A stretch of 64,000 nucleotides of DNA from Mesorhizobium hawassense (GTDB taxonomy: Bacteria; Pseudomonadota; Alphaproteobacteria; Rhizobiales; Rhizobiaceae): contig NZ_QMBP01000001.1 in NCBI RefSeq assembly GCF_003289945.1, positions 1-64,000 of the forward strand, read 5' to 3'. Positions 1 to 9,648 of this stretch are shown piece by piece. Numbering within the stretch: position 1 is the first letter of the stretch; the number at the start of each line of letters is the position of its first letter. The translations under genes and the position numbers were made by a program. A model generated the notes under the pieces. It saw nothing but the letters and a program-made list of their open reading frames with translations. It had not been told where the DNA came from and made no database searches.

Positions 1-115
1 GCGGCCGCAACGGCCTGGGGATGGTGACGACGCTGAGACATGTAACGATGTACCTGTTGATCGGTGATGTGGAGGCCAGGCATCGGTACCTATCGCTGCT
101 ATGTTCGATAGGTGT

Positions 116-643
116 TCAGATACCACCACTCCACGCGCCCCGATCAGATCCCCTCGCAAGGGGCTTCTGTCGCGCCCGCCCGTCAGACCCGCTCTCCGGT
201 CGGGGCTCCGCCCCTCCCTGCGACCGGGCCCGACGGGCGACCCCACCGGCCATCATAGTTGTCGCTGAACCGGCCACCGTAGTTGTCGCCGCGCACTCGA
301 ACTGCGCCAGGGCCCCAAACAAATGAAAGACCAGACGGCCGCCGGATGTCGTGGTGTCGATGTTTTCGGTGATCGATCGAAAACCGGCACCTTTGGCCTC
401 CAACTCGGTGATGATATCGATGAGGTGCTTCATCGATCGGCCGAGACGGTCGAGCTTCCAGACCGTGAGCGTGTCACCTTCCCGTACATAGCGAATGGCT
501 TCCGCCAGACCGGGTCGATCGGTTCTGACGCCTGAAGCCCTGTCTTCGAACAGTTTCTCGCAGCCTGCTTTTCGCAGGGCGTCGAGTTGCAGGGCCGTGT
601 CCTGATCCCCTGTGGAGACCCTTGCATAGCCGATCGAAGCCAT
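116..643 (-). pseudogene. Truncated Tn3-type serine resolvase
   Basis: From the ATG at 643 the first ~110 residues are a typical serine recombinase: GYARVSTGDQD near the N-terminus carries the catalytic Ser, followed by LFEDRASG, TVWKLDRLGRS and HLFGALAQFE. After AQFE (near position 290) the frame runs into unrelated residues, so the long helix and the C-terminal DNA-binding helix-turn-helix are replaced. The product should bind neither res nor DNA normally. It faces away from the Tn3 transposase relic that begins 6 bases from its start; the res site and the transposase N-terminus that would normally lie between them are missing, so a deletion has joined the two genes. Confidence 0.8.
245..289. 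repeat. Two tandem 21-bp repeats, probable end of a lost IS21-like element
   Basis: Two copies of a 21-base unit start at 245 and 269 (24-base period) and match at 19 of 21 positions; each contains the core TAGTTGTCGC. They sit exactly where the resolvase reading frame next to them stops resembling its family. Repeated subterminal units are typical of IS21-family ends, so this is read as the edge of an inserted element; that assignment is inference. Confidence 0.4.
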
Positions 644-648
644 AAGGT

Positions 649-3076
649 GTGATTTGTGGCGGGCTTTCGGAAGGCCAGAAGCGTGACCTCGACAAACTTC
701 TCGACCCACGTGTGGGCACGAATGTGACCATCCTTGCGTGGGCGAGAACACCGGCATTGTCGCCTACCGCCATCAATCTCGACAGGATCGCCGAACGCGT
801 CCAGTTTCTCCGGTCACTGAACCTGCCGATGCAACTGATGGAGCGCATTCCGGCCAAGGTTTTTGACGAACTCGCCGCGGAAGGGATGCGGATGAGCGCG
901 CAGCATTTGCGCGACCTCAACCCTGACCGCCGGCACGCCGTGCTGGCTGCGACGGCTTTGCACCTATCTCGCCATTTGACCGACCGCGCGATCGACGTGT
1001 TCAAGAAGCTGATTGGTGCCTTGACGCGGCGAGCCGACCACCAGGCGACCGCCCGCATCACCAGTTCCGTCTGGGAAATTCAGAAGCCGCTGAAGGACGT
1101 TTCGAAAGTTTGCCACGCGATCATCGAGGCTAGGCAGAAGGGCGAGGATATCGGCAAGTCGCTCGAACGGGTCATTCAATGGCCGACCTTCGCGACCAGC
1201 GTTCAGGCGGTCGACACGCTGATTGCCCCGGACAGCATCGATGGAAAGATCGAAATGCTCCAGCGCTATCCGACGATCCGGAAAATGGCGCCGGAATTCC
1301 TCTCGACGTTCGTGTTTCGTGGCCACGCCGTGGCGGCGAATCTCCTGCGCGCGCTATCCATGGTCGCCGATCTGTACCGCAAAGGGAAAAAAGCGATACC
1401 CGACAGAGCACCCATATCCTTTGCACCGAAAGGCTGGATGCCGCTCATCCTGCAGGATGGCAAGATCGATCGCAGGGCCTATGAACTCTGCCTGTTCAGC
1501 GAATTGAAACGCCGCCTCGACGCCGGCGATGTCTGGGTGGCGGGCGCGAAGCGCTTCCAGTCCTTCGAGAGCTTCCTCATTCCCGCGCCGACATTCGAGT
1601 TGATGCGCGAAGAAGGTCCGCTTCCGATCGCGGTTGACACCAATGTGGAAACCTATCTGAAGCAACAGCGCCAGACCTTGAACGACGGGCTGAGCGAGCT
1701 TTCTCGTCTGGCGAAAGCCGGTGAACTCGACGATGTCGAATTGGCCGGCGCAGGTTTCAGCGTCACGCCACACAAGGCCATGTTGCCGGATATCGCAAAG
1801 GCGCTGAAACCAAGGTTGGAAAACCGCTTGCCTGCGATCCGCATCACCGACTTGCTGCTTGAGGTGGACGCCCGCACGGGATTTTCCAACGCCTTCACCC
1901 ATCTGCGCACCGGGCGCACGGCCGACAACAAGCTTGCCCTGCTTACTGCCGTTCTGGCGGACGGCATCAATCTCGGTCTCACCAGAATGGCGGACGTTTC
2001 CCCCGGACTGACGATGCGCCAGCTCGCCTGGGCGCACGACCGGCATATCCGTGAAGAGGGTTACGCCGGCGCGCACGCCATCCTTGTCAATGCCCAGAGG
2101 CAATTGCCTCTCGCAAAATTGTGGGGCGACGGAACCACCTCATTCTCGGACGGGCAGTATTTTCCGGCAGGAGGGCAGGCCGAGGCGATCGGCGACCTCA
2201 ACGCCCGCTATGGCCCTAACCCCGGCGCCAAGTTTTATCGCTTCACCTCCGACAAGTATGGTGCGTCCACATCATCGCCATGAACGCCAACGCAAGCGAG
2301 GCCATCTACGTTCTCGACGGTCTGCTCTATCACGGCAGCGATCTCACCATCGAAACCCACTATGTCGATACCGGCGGCGTCAGCGACATGAGTTTCGCTC
2401 TTTGCCATCTTGTCGGTTTCCAACTCGTGCCCCGGTTGCGCGGCCTCAAGGATCGCCGACTCTATCTCTTCCCGGGCGACGCGCCTCCCCAAAACCTCGC
2501 CCCGCTCGTCGGCGAACCCATCAACGTCGATCGGATCAGGGCAAACTGGAATGACATCCTGCGTCTTGTCACGACGATCCGTTCCGGCCAAGTGCGGCCT
2601 TCGACCTTGCTGGCGAAACTGTCCGCATTCCCGCGCCAAAACGGACTGGCGCTCGCGCTGCGGACATCGGACGCATCAATCGATCCATCTTCCTGCCGCA
2701 ATGGTGGCAGAACCCTGAAATGCGCAGGAACGCCACCGCCGGCCTCAACAAGAGCGAGGCCCAGAACACACTGGCCCGGGCGCTGTTCTTCAATCGTCTC
2801 GGAGAGCTGCGGGACAGAACCTTCGAGAGCCAGTTCTACAGGGCGTCCGGGCTGAACCTGCTCATCAACGCCATTGTCTACTGGAATACGCTCTATCTCG
2901 AACCGACTTTCGCCGAGCTCAATCGCGAAGGCATTGCGACGCCGGCAGACGTGATCAAGCACATCACACCGCTCGGATGGCAGCATATCAGCCTCACCGG
3001 CGACTACATCTGGACCCCGACTGACAGCCTCGACCTCAGGCCGCTTCGGCGCGAAACGTCCATGCTCGCCGCCTGA
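649..3076 (+). pseudogene. Tn3-family transposase, N-truncated and frameshifted twice
   Basis: Three overlapping frames together give a Tn3 (DDE) transposase. The first (649-2283) begins inside the protein and holds HLRDLNPDRRH, LLLEVDARTGFSNAFTHLRTG and ADGINLGLTRMAD. Frame then shifts near 2265 into IYVLDGLLYHGSDL, and again near 2655 into ADIGRINRSIF, RRNATAGLNKSEAQN and WNTLYLEPTFAEL, ending at 3076. Family members are about 950-1000 residues; here roughly the first 150 are gone, although the catalytic region is largely present in pieces. It is the decayed partner of the adjacent truncated resolvase and cannot give a full enzyme without restoring the frame. Confidence 0.85.
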
Positions 3077-3118
3077 TCACCATATGTTCTCAAATGTCGG
3101 ACGGATTCACCACTTTCG

Positions 3119-3211
3119 TGTCGTGACGCCACACTGGAGATTCGCCCCGGCTATATCTTCAACGTCCTCGTCGATCAGGACACGGTCTTTCCCAGCGCTT
3201 ACCGCGAATAA
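3119..3211 (+). pseudogene. Possible C-terminal scrap of a VirB10/TrbI-like protein
   Basis: A 30-codon open stretch reads TLEIRPGYIFNVLVDQD then TVFPSAYRE and a stop. The pattern 'RPG..FNVLVDQD' resembles the C-terminus of VirB10/TrbI proteins of type IV secretion systems. Only this tail is present, squeezed between the Tn3 transposase end and another relic. The match is short and made from memory, so the call is tentative. Confidence 0.35.
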
Positions 3212-3279
3212 GGCTTCGAAGGAGCGTAACGGCCTGCCATCATTCGCGGCGCTTTTGGCAGGATTGCCGATTCACCCCG

Positions 3280-3375
3280 GATCGCGGCTTGCGAAAGCTT
3301 GGCGTTCGTTCGGAAAGCTGATGACCTTCGGCTTCACGGTCGTGTTGACGGTGACCCGCTTGACGCCTTGGCTAC
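3280..3375 (-). pseudogene. Possible IS5-type transposase scrap
   Basis: On the minus strand a short open stretch reads VKRVTVNTTVKPKVISFPNE. It resembles the 'VTVDTTVQPK...FPTDA' segment around the first catalytic Asp of IS5-type transposases, with Asn in place of that Asp. No other part of the protein is readable nearby. The rest of 3212-3683 holds no gene I can support. Confidence 0.35.
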
Positions 3376-3683
3376 ATACTACCGCGTGCGCCACCTGAAA
3401 TCTCTTGGCCAGCAACTTCCCCCAGTTTGTGGACACATATGTGTCGCAAGATGCGTTGGCTCGTCAGTGCCTGCAGCGGATGTCGCCGTTCGACCTCCGG
3501 ATTGTGCGTATTCAGCCATGTCGGGTCGTAGACGGTTATGTCCGGAACTAGACACGAAGCATAGATATTCGACCGGTATGGCCTAAACACATGGCCTTTG
3601 CCTCCTCTGCATAGAACGCACGCAGAAACGTTTTCCGTGGCACATCGATTGCTTAGTGTGATTAGGGTTCGTGCGGTTATACG

Positions 3684-4076
3684 ATGCCACGTCCGATCGT
3701 GCGCGAGGGCGACGGTCGCGTGGTTTACGAATACGTCGACTATCTTTCAGCTCTTGCCGAGGAAGCGAAACATGTACTGAATATGCTGCGAACGGCTATT
3801 ACCGAAGCTGCAACAGAAGTGCGCCTGAATGCTGGGGACCTGCTGACAATGGACAACTCACATGTTGTCCATTGCCGAAGTCCTTATCAACCCAGTTACG
3901 ATGGTAGAGATCGATGGCTGCAACGCCTTCTGATTTCCAGCAGGCTGGATAAAGGAAACCTGGGCTCCAGCGGGCAATTAATTGCCGATCCCTGCACTTC
4001 TGCATACGCCAGTGAATACCAAATGCTTCTGAAGCACCAACGGAAAACGGGAGGCGCCGAACTGATATCAGAATAG
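3684..4076 (+). pseudogene. C-terminal fragment of a clavaminate-synthase-like 2-oxoglutarate/Fe(II) oxygenase
   Basis: The 130-residue frame contains GDLLTMDNSHVVHCRSPYQP then YDGRDRWLQRLLI. In the AsnO/VioC group of amino-acid hydroxylases this C-terminal block carries the last iron-binding His (VVH) and the Arg that holds 2-oxoglutarate (the RWLQR region). Family proteins are about 320-360 residues and start with an HxD/E motif; that N-terminal two thirds is absent upstream, so the fragment cannot bind iron properly. Such oxygenases often modify amino acids for nonribosomal peptides, which fits the NRPS remnants at 29-40 kb, but that link is inference. Confidence 0.65.
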
Positions 4077-4153
4077 TCTAGCACTAAAAATAATGTATCC
4101 AGCGAGAACGCTTGGCGTTTCGTCCAATTCCTTCTAATAGGTGGAGTGTGACC

Positions 4154-5269
4154 ATGGGTGACCCGAAAAAAAGAGCCGCAAAAGTCGACTTTGCTCTCGA
4201 GAATAGGCATGAAGTGCGTATCGAGGAAGTCTTAAGACTTGGCGCACTAAGAGACGGAATTCAGCTTCTCACGACCGGAGTGCGATTTCCGATTCTTGGG
4301 CAGGTCATACCGAGGCTCGAAATCGAAATACTAGGTCCTGAGTTTGTCAAAAAGATCACAGTACGTATCAACCAGAACTCACCGTTTATGTTCGACGGAG
4401 AGGTCATCACTGCATCAATAAACAACGAGATCGAACAAGTCCGCTGTCGACAGTGTATCGACCCAGAACGCTCGCCGACGGGCATGTATAATTTCGGCAT
4501 GATGCGCGTGAATGGTGCCCGAAGCTTCGTGTTCGATTATCATGTTTACTGCTGCTATTCGTGCGATTTCTGTTTCAAGGAAAATGAATGGGAAGTGCTG
4601 GCGGTCCAGGGGGGAGGCGCTACGAATTACAAGGCCAACTTCCAAGAGTGTCTAAACTATGTCGACAAACATGGCCACACGTTTAATGACAAATTTGATA
4701 TCGTTTGGTTAACCACTGGAAGCATCAAAGATGAGAAGACAGAATTGGATCGGCACGCTACAATCTCTCGTCACCTAAGGGAGGCCGGCTACACAAAGGG
4801 CATTTACGTATCCCAGGTAGTCCCGCCAAGCGTCCGGAATAACCAGGATAGGCGAATAGAGTACTTTTCAATTCTGAAAGATGCTGGCGTTTCGCGATTT
4901 AATACCGGGATCGAAATCGTCGATCCCGGATTGCGAAAAAAATATATTCGTGGCTTCAAGGGCGAATACACGTTTGACGAATACATGGCGATTTTTGCCG
5001 ACGCGATTCACGTGTTTGGTCAGTTCAGGGTGGGAAGCTGTCTTCTAGCTGGAATTGAGGCTGCAGATAACACGATTAACGGATTGGAAGCATTGGCGAA
5101 GATCGGTGCGGTACCTGCCCCGACGGTGTTGACACCATTCGTGGTGACGCAAATGAACATTCCGTTCTGGTACGATCTCGAAGAACTGATAGATGCTCAT
5201 GTTCGCTTCAACGATATTATCGCCCGCTATGAGCTGCCGGTCTTCTCCGGCGTATTCAGCCTCGCGTGA
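4154..5269 (+). CDS. Radical SAM protein of unknown function
   Basis: The 371-residue protein has a radical SAM cluster motif C133-x3-C137-x2-C140 inside HVYCCYSCDFCFKE. About 130 residues precede it and form an N-terminal extension with its own cysteine pair (VRCRQC near residue 100). Later stretches such as IYVSQVVPPSVRNN and GIEIVDPGLRKKYIRGFKG look like the rest of a partial TIM barrel. The ATG at 4154 is chosen over upstream alternatives because GGTGGAG lies just before it. AT content is higher than in the flanking genes, suggesting separate acquisition. The stop overlaps the next open frame by 4 bases (GTGA). The gene appears complete but sits between two amputated genes. Substrate unknown. 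Confidence 0.75.
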   Translation: MGDPKKRAAKVDFALENRHEVRIEEVLRLGALRDGIQLLTTGVRFPILGQVIPRLEIEILGPEFVKKITVRINQNSPFMFDGEVITASINNEIEQVRCRQCIDPERSPTGMYNFGMMRVNGARSFVFDYHVYCCYSCDFCFKENEWEVLAVQGGGATNYKANFQECLNYVDKHGHTFNDKFDIVWLTTGSIKDEKTELDRHATISRHLREAGYTKGIYVSQVVPPSVRNNQDRRIEYFSILKDAGVSRFNTGIEIVDPGLRKKYIRGFKGEYTFDEYMAIFADAIHVFGQFRVGSCLLAGIEAADNTINGLEALAKIGAVPAPTVLTPFVVTQMNIPFWYDLEELIDAHVRFNDIIARYELPVFSGVFSLA

Positions 5270-5697
5270 CCCATCGGTGGCAACGACCGGCTGGCGAACC
5301 GGGTGAGGGCGCGCGCAAATTGTATGATGTGGCCCGTGAATCGCTATTGGCTGGCCTGGAAGAATGCCGCTCTGGCGCGCATGTCGCTGACATCGATAAT
5401 GGTTCGCGTAAACCGATCGACCGTGCTGGGTTGGGCGATGCTGCGCAGATGCGTTTTGGGGTCGGCATTGGTATTGCCTATCCCCCGATTTGGTTGAGTT
5501 CCCTCCAGCTCGATAGATTTTCGACCGGCATACTGGAGCCGGGTATGACCTTCTATGTCCATTCTTGGCTATCGCTTCCCCGCGACGGCTTGGGTGTGAT
5601 GTTGGGTGGCACTTACTTGGTCGTTGCCGAGAGCCATCTTTTGATTGAGGTCTCGCAAACCCGTCTCGGCCCGACGTGGGGCCGAATCCAGCAATGA
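5266..5697 (+). pseudogene. C-terminal fragment of an M24-family (Xaa-Pro-dipeptidase-like) protein
   Basis: The 143-residue frame reads ARKLYDVARESLLAGLEECRSG, then FGVGIGIAYPPIW and LEPGMTFYVHSWLSL, the order seen in the C-terminal half of creatinase/prolidase-fold (M24) proteins such as ectoine hydrolase relatives. The N-terminal domain and first metal ligands are missing. The segment where a metal-binding Glu would be expected reads LGGT. The GTG start overlaps the upstream stop, but the sequence starts mid-domain, so this looks like a joined fragment rather than a coupled gene. Confidence 0.6.
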
Positions 5698-5863
5698 CGG
5701 TAGTAGCTCGCGGGGCTACCCGACGCCACACCATCGGGTACACGTCCTTCAAAGATGCGGAACTGCAGGATGAAAATCTCATCCTCCCTCGCGGCCGCCG
5801 CCTCTCCGACCGCTTTCCTTGCTGCCCGTTTTACACTCTTCACACCCGCTGCCCCGTCGAAGT

Positions 5864-6400
5864 TCAATGACGACGCATACTCCGTTGCATTCCGCCCCAC
5901 AAATCCTCATGCTCCCCAACCACCTCGAAATGCTCAATGTGGCTCTCCGAAGTTACGACGTCCTCGAGAGGGTCGCCGAGTCGATCGGCATCGTGTTCGC
6001 TGGGCCGGCGCCACACGATCGGGAGCGCGCTTTCCTCGACGCACCGCTGCTCGGCGGCAAAAATGTCGGAAGACTGCTCGTTGGACAGAGGCGCCGGTGC
6101 CGGCATTTGGCGCCGCGCAAAGGACGTAAGGTCCAGCTCAGGAATGTCCAGCTGACGCAGGTCTATCGAGCTGAACCAGGAATCTTTGGACGCCTGAGGG
6201 ATGTGGGGGAGGATAAGGAGATCCCGTGCCCGTGTGCACGCCACGTACCAGATACGCTCACGTTGATTGGCATCTTCCAGGCTTTCCGCGGCGCGCGCTG
6301 CAGCCAGCTCCGGCGGCGCGACGCCCCCCAGCATCCAGTGCAAGCTGTTGTCTAGCACCTGACCATTGCGCAACTCCGTTGGGGACTTGCAGGTCGGAGT
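5864..6400 (-). pseudogene. C-terminal fragment of a UvrD/AddA-type helicase-nuclease
   Basis: The minus-strand frame holds ERIWYVACTRARDLLILP, the helicase motif VI region of UvrD/AddA-like enzymes, followed by WFSSIDLRQLDIPELDL and a conserved-looking IVWRRPSEHDADR segment. The large N-terminal ATPase part and the terminal nuclease part are absent, the latter cut off near 5864. About 160 of an expected >1000 residues remain. It is not related to the neighbouring malonate genes. The stretch 5698-5863 shows nothing supportable. Confidence 0.65.
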
Positions 6401-6523
6401 GGAACGAACAGCTGAATCGAGGTGAGGCTGCCAACTGAACCGTCCTCGCCGACAAGCTTTGCCTTCGATGTTCTTCATTGATATCAGTCGGCGCGCCCGG
6501 AGTTGTCTGCCTACCACGTATCT

Positions 6524-7444
6524 TCACTGTGTGCCGAGCCACTGCCTGATGCCTTCGATGCTGCGGAAATCATCCACAGCCCGCACCTTCGCCCAAGGCA
6601 GCGTCGCCGCAGCCATCTCGGCCAAGGCATGGCCGGGGCCGAATTCGAGGATTTGGGTCACGCCGCGCTCGGCTAATATCTCCAGCACCGCTGCCCAATC
6701 GATGGTATCCGTCAGTTGCCTTGCCAGGCCGTTGAGCACAATTGAGGGGTTCGTCACCAGGGCAGGGCCGGTGGCGCTGACGAGACGCAGGCTGGGAGGC
6801 TTCGGCGCAACCGCGGCGAGGGCGTCGAGGAAGGGGGCCACCGCGGCAGCCAGGCGCGGCGTGTGGGAAGCAACGTATATCGGCATCGGAGCGGCTTTCG
6901 CCGCGCCATCCTCCAGAGCAGCCGCGCAAAACGCATCGATCGACGATCGAAGTCCGCCGACGATGAACAAGAGGCCGGGGTTCACGATTGCGAGCGCGCA
7001 ATCGAAACGCCCGGCGAGACGTTCTACCGCCGGCCTCGACAAGCCCCGCAGATAGCAAAGCTGGTCATTCGACCCGCTGGCCGCGTCCATCGCGCGTGCC
7101 CGCCGCTCGGTAATCATCAGGGTCTCGTTCGTCGACCAGATCGAAGCCAGGCCACAGGCCGCGACTTCCCCGACACTGTAACCGGCCACAAAGGTTTCAG
7201 GTGGCGCGCCGGTCGGAAAAAGCGCCGCCGCGATGGCAAGGGCGCGAGTGACGCACAGAATTTGACCTTCCCGGTTTGCATGAAGAGCGGGTTCTGGCGC
7301 GGTTCGGCAGAAATCTGCCGGATCGGCGCCAAGGGCGATGCTCGCGCTATCGAGAATAGGCCGCGCCTGCGGAAGCACCGTCACGAGATCGAACATCTCG
7401 CGGTTCTGGTGCCCTTGACCCGAACAGAGCAGGGCAAGGCTCAT
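6524..7444 (-). CDS. mdcH: Malonate decarboxylase malonyl transferase MdcH
   Basis: The 306-residue protein is an acyltransferase of the FabD fold: ALLCSGQGHQNREMF at the N-terminus, the nucleophile motif AGYSVGEVA, and LEFGPGHALAEMAA near the end. In the Mdc pathway it loads malonate from malonyl-CoA onto the special carrier protein MdcC to prime the cycle. The start at 7444 is set by the start/stop overlap with mdcB (ATGA) and by the family N-terminus. It is the last gene of the leftward mdc operon; unrelated helicase debris follows about 120 bases downstream. Confidence 0.9.
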   Translation of the reverse strand: MSLALLCSGQGHQNREMFDLVTVLPQARPILDSASIALGADPADFCRTAPEPALHANREGQILCVTRALAIAAALFPTGAPPETFVAGYSVGEVAACGLASIWSTNETLMITERRARAMDAASGSNDQLCYLRGLSRPAVERLAGRFDCALAIVNPGLLFIVGGLRSSIDAFCAAALEDGAAKAAPMPIYVASHTPRLAAAVAPFLDALAAVAPKPPSLRLVSATGPALVTNPSIVLNGLARQLTDTIDWAAVLEILAERGVTQILEFGPGHALAEMAAATLPWAKVRAVDDFRSIEGIRQWLGTQ

Positions 7445-8295
7445 GGCTCGAGCGCCTCGGTGAACAGTGCCATAGCGAGCAGGTCGGCACAGCCGCCCGG
7501 GCTTAGATTGCGGGCGACGAACTGACCATGCATGGCCTTGGCGTCCCAACGCCAATTTCGCCGCCCGACCCCACCATCGGCCAGGAAGGCGCGGGCCTCT
7601 TCTTGAGCAAAGCGCAGTCCGTCCTTGCCGCCTCGATAAAGCAGGTTGCTGTCGCCAACTTGCGCGATGAGAGCCATGCAGACTTGGACCCGCGCCGCTT
7701 CCTCGTCATCGTCGGCCAGGCGGCGCCCCTCGACCAGGGCCGGACGGGCCACCGCGTAGACGGATCCGAAGCCGCCGGCCGCCTCGGCGCGTGCACCGCC
7801 AACGCGGTAGCGCCGCGCCACGGCGCTGCCATGGCTGTCGCGCTCGGGCGGCGTCGCCAGAATTTCGGATCCCCAGCGTGCCGCGACCAGCGTGCCGAGC
7901 GACAAGCGCCAATCACATGCAGCGGCAAGACCGGCGGCTGCGGAAAGCAGGCCGAGGCCGAAGATGGCTCCGCGATGGGTGTTGACGCCACCGGTGGCGC
8001 TGCGCATCGCGCATTCCGCCTCCACGCCGATCTCGCGCAGGCGATCCATGCCGGCATCCGTGGCGCCTGCTTTGGCAAGCTCAACGAAGAACGGCTCAAG
8101 TGTTCTGGCGCTGCGCCGCAAAAGCTCTGCGTCCATGTCGAGATGGGCGCCGCTGTCGACGTGACTGACGAGGCCGGGCTTCGGCCAGGTTTCCAATTCC
8201 AGGATCAGGGCCTGGCGGGCGTGTTTGCCGATCTGCTCGGGATCGCTCTCGCCTATGGTCGGGCGGTCGGCTTGTATGCGCGTGGCAAGGCTCAT
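7441..8295 (-). CDS. mdcB: Triphosphoribosyl-dephospho-CoA synthase MdcB
   Basis: This 284-residue protein belongs to the CitG/MdcB family. It makes 2'-(5''-triphosphoribosyl)-3'-dephospho-CoA from ATP and dephospho-CoA, the precursor of the MdcC prosthetic group. Visible features are LELETWPKPGLVSHVDSGAH, the ATGGVNTHRGAIFGLG block characteristic of the family, and GDSNLLYRGG. The start at 8295 is set by homology and the ATGA overlap with mdcG; it also overlaps mdcH at its end. Full length for the family. Confidence 0.92.
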   Translation of the reverse strand: MSLATRIQADRPTIGESDPEQIGKHARQALILELETWPKPGLVSHVDSGAHLDMDAELLRRSARTLEPFFVELAKAGATDAGMDRLREIGVEAECAMRSATGGVNTHRGAIFGLGLLSAAAGLAAACDWRLSLGTLVAARWGSEILATPPERDSHGSAVARRYRVGGARAEAAGGFGSVYAVARPALVEGRRLADDDEEAARVQVCMALIAQVGDSNLLYRGGKDGLRFAQEEARAFLADGGVGRRNWRWDAKAMHGQFVARNLSPGGCADLLAMALFTEALEP

Positions 8296-8933
8296 GGAAA
8301 CAAAGCCTCGCGGGCTGTCATGGCTGGCCCTGCGAGCGACTTCACCAGGAGTTCGGTGGCTCCCGAGGTCCACTCGCGCCATTGCACCGCAACTCCCGTG
8401 GAAGAGATCAGCTCGGCATCGATCTCCATCGGTGCACGCGCGGCGACGATGCTCAGCGCTCTCGTTGCCAGTTCTGCCTGCGCTTCGGTGCTGCAATGGA
8501 TGAGCAGGTCGAGATCGGAGGCGTCCGTCAAATAGGGCAGGCCGGTCAGATGCTGCCAGGCGAGACTGCCGAAGCAGCGCCAGGAGATGCCTTCGGCCAG
8601 CAGTGCATCGATAGCCGCCCGCCATCTGTCCGGCGCCGTCGGCAGGGCTTCGCTCAGGAGAACCGGCGAAGCGATCCGTGCCACGCCGCCAGGAGAGCAG
8701 GCGAATGCCAGCCGTTTGCGATCCATCCCGGGCGGCAAGGGCAGGCCCAGCGGCACGCTATCGCCGGGATCGCCGCCAATGCGCCCGCGCAACACGGTCG
8801 GCCGCTCCAGCGCCGCCCAGCAAGCCAGTTCCTGATGGAGGTCACCCAGGTCGTGGCCGGCCAGCAGCCCGGGCCAGGCGCCGGGCTTGATATAGACCAG
8901 ATCGTGGCGGCGCAGCACCGCGACCTCAACCAT
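8292..8933 (-). CDS. mdcG: Phosphoribosyl-dephospho-CoA transferase MdcG (holo-ACP synthase)
   Basis: The 213-residue protein transfers the phosphoribosyl-dephospho-CoA group made by MdcB onto a serine of MdcC. The central SDLDLLIHC segment is the metal-binding Asp pair of this nucleotidyltransferase-like family; the N-terminal RRHDLVYIKPGAW and the internal ISWRCFGSLAWQHLTG also fit. It overlaps mdcE by 8 bases upstream and mdcB by 4 bases downstream, so translation is probably coupled along the operon. Confidence 0.9.
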   Translation of the reverse strand: MVEVAVLRRHDLVYIKPGAWPGLLAGHDLGDLHQELACWAALERPTVLRGRIGGDPGDSVPLGLPLPPGMDRKRLAFACSPGGVARIASPVLLSEALPTAPDRWRAAIDALLAEGISWRCFGSLAWQHLTGLPYLTDASDLDLLIHCSTEAQAELATRALSIVAARAPMEIDAELISSTGVAVQWREWTSGATELLVKSLAGPAMTAREALFP

Positions 8934-9648
8934 GGGCGAGGGACAGACGTTCGACTTCCGCTGCGATTGCAGCTGCTTTCAAACGTCCGCCTCGTTGGGC
9001 GCCAAGTTGCGCCCTCGGATCGTCGGAAGCCGGTCGGGCGAGTAGAGCTGCGAGCTGTCCGCTCAGGGGTTCACGCGGATCCCAGATCTCGACGATTGCG
9101 CCGGTCGCGAACAGATTGTCCAAGCCTGGCGCGAACACCGGCGTGGTTGCCGCCTTTTCCTTGAGGAGGTCGATCGGCAGTTTGGTAATCCGGGCCATGG
9201 ACGGCAGGTCCATTACTTCCGGCCAGGCAGAAGGGAGCGCCACGAGCGATCCGCAGGCAAGGGCGGTCGCGATGAAAGCGCCGGCGGCGCTGCCGCCATA
9301 GAGCAGACCGACGGTGCGATGTCCCGCCCGGTCGGCGTGCCACAGCGCCTTGGCAAGGTGAGCCAGTGTTTCGCTGAGCCCCAACAGTTCATCGCGTCGG
9401 CTCATCCGCTGACTACCGGAATCGACAAGCAAGAGCAGCGGCGCTCGATCGGGGCGCGCCGCGACCTTGAGGATATGGCCGGCAAGCGCCACTGCCTCAT
9501 CGACCCCGGGATATGTTTTGCCGCAGATGCCGACGACGTCGATTCGGTTGTTCGGGTCGAGCCGCCCGGTTCCGGTGACGAGGCCGCCGCTCTCGCGTAT
9601 CTCGTGGCCGGCTGGAAAGAGCGAGGACAGAATTTCAGCGAGCTGCAT
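8926..9648 (-). CDS. mdcE: Malonate decarboxylase gamma subunit MdcE
   Basis: The 240-residue protein is the carboxyltransferase-like partner of MdcD; together they decarboxylate the malonyl group carried on MdcC. Recognisable stretches are NNRIDVVGICGKTYPGVDEA, LLLLVDSGSQRMSRRDELLGL and LLYGGSAAGAFIATAL, which resembles the oxyanion-forming region of crotonase-fold carboxyltransferases. The start at 9648 (MQLAEIL) gives a family-length protein and a 14-base overlap with mdcD; earlier in-frame starts would run deep into mdcD. Confidence 0.9.
   Translation of the reverse strand: MQLAEILSSLFPAGHEIRESGGLVTGTGRLDPNNRIDVVGICGKTYPGVDEAVALAGHILKVAARPDRAPLLLLVDSGSQRMSRRDELLGLSETLAHLAKALWHADRAGHRTVGLLYGGSAAGAFIATALACGSLVALPSAWPEVMDLPSMARITKLPIDLLKEKAATTPVFAPGLDNLFATGAIVEIWDPREPLSGQLAALLARPASDDPRAQLGAQRGGRLKAAAIAAEVERLSLAHG

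Noticed and set aside
5266..5697. A real translationally coupled partner of the radical SAM gene
   Set aside because: Although GTGA overlaps the stop, the sequence begins in the middle of an M24 domain and lacks metal ligands, so it is read as a fragment.
5045..5782. 245-codon minus-strand frame opposite the radical SAM and M24 sequences
   Set aside because: Composition is typical of shadow frames, no motif is seen, and the plus strand is explained by recognisable families.
7528..8535. 335-codon frame antisense to mdcB and mdcG
   Set aside because: The opposite strand carries two well-recognised Mdc proteins with coupled starts and stops; the antisense residues are a low-complexity shadow.
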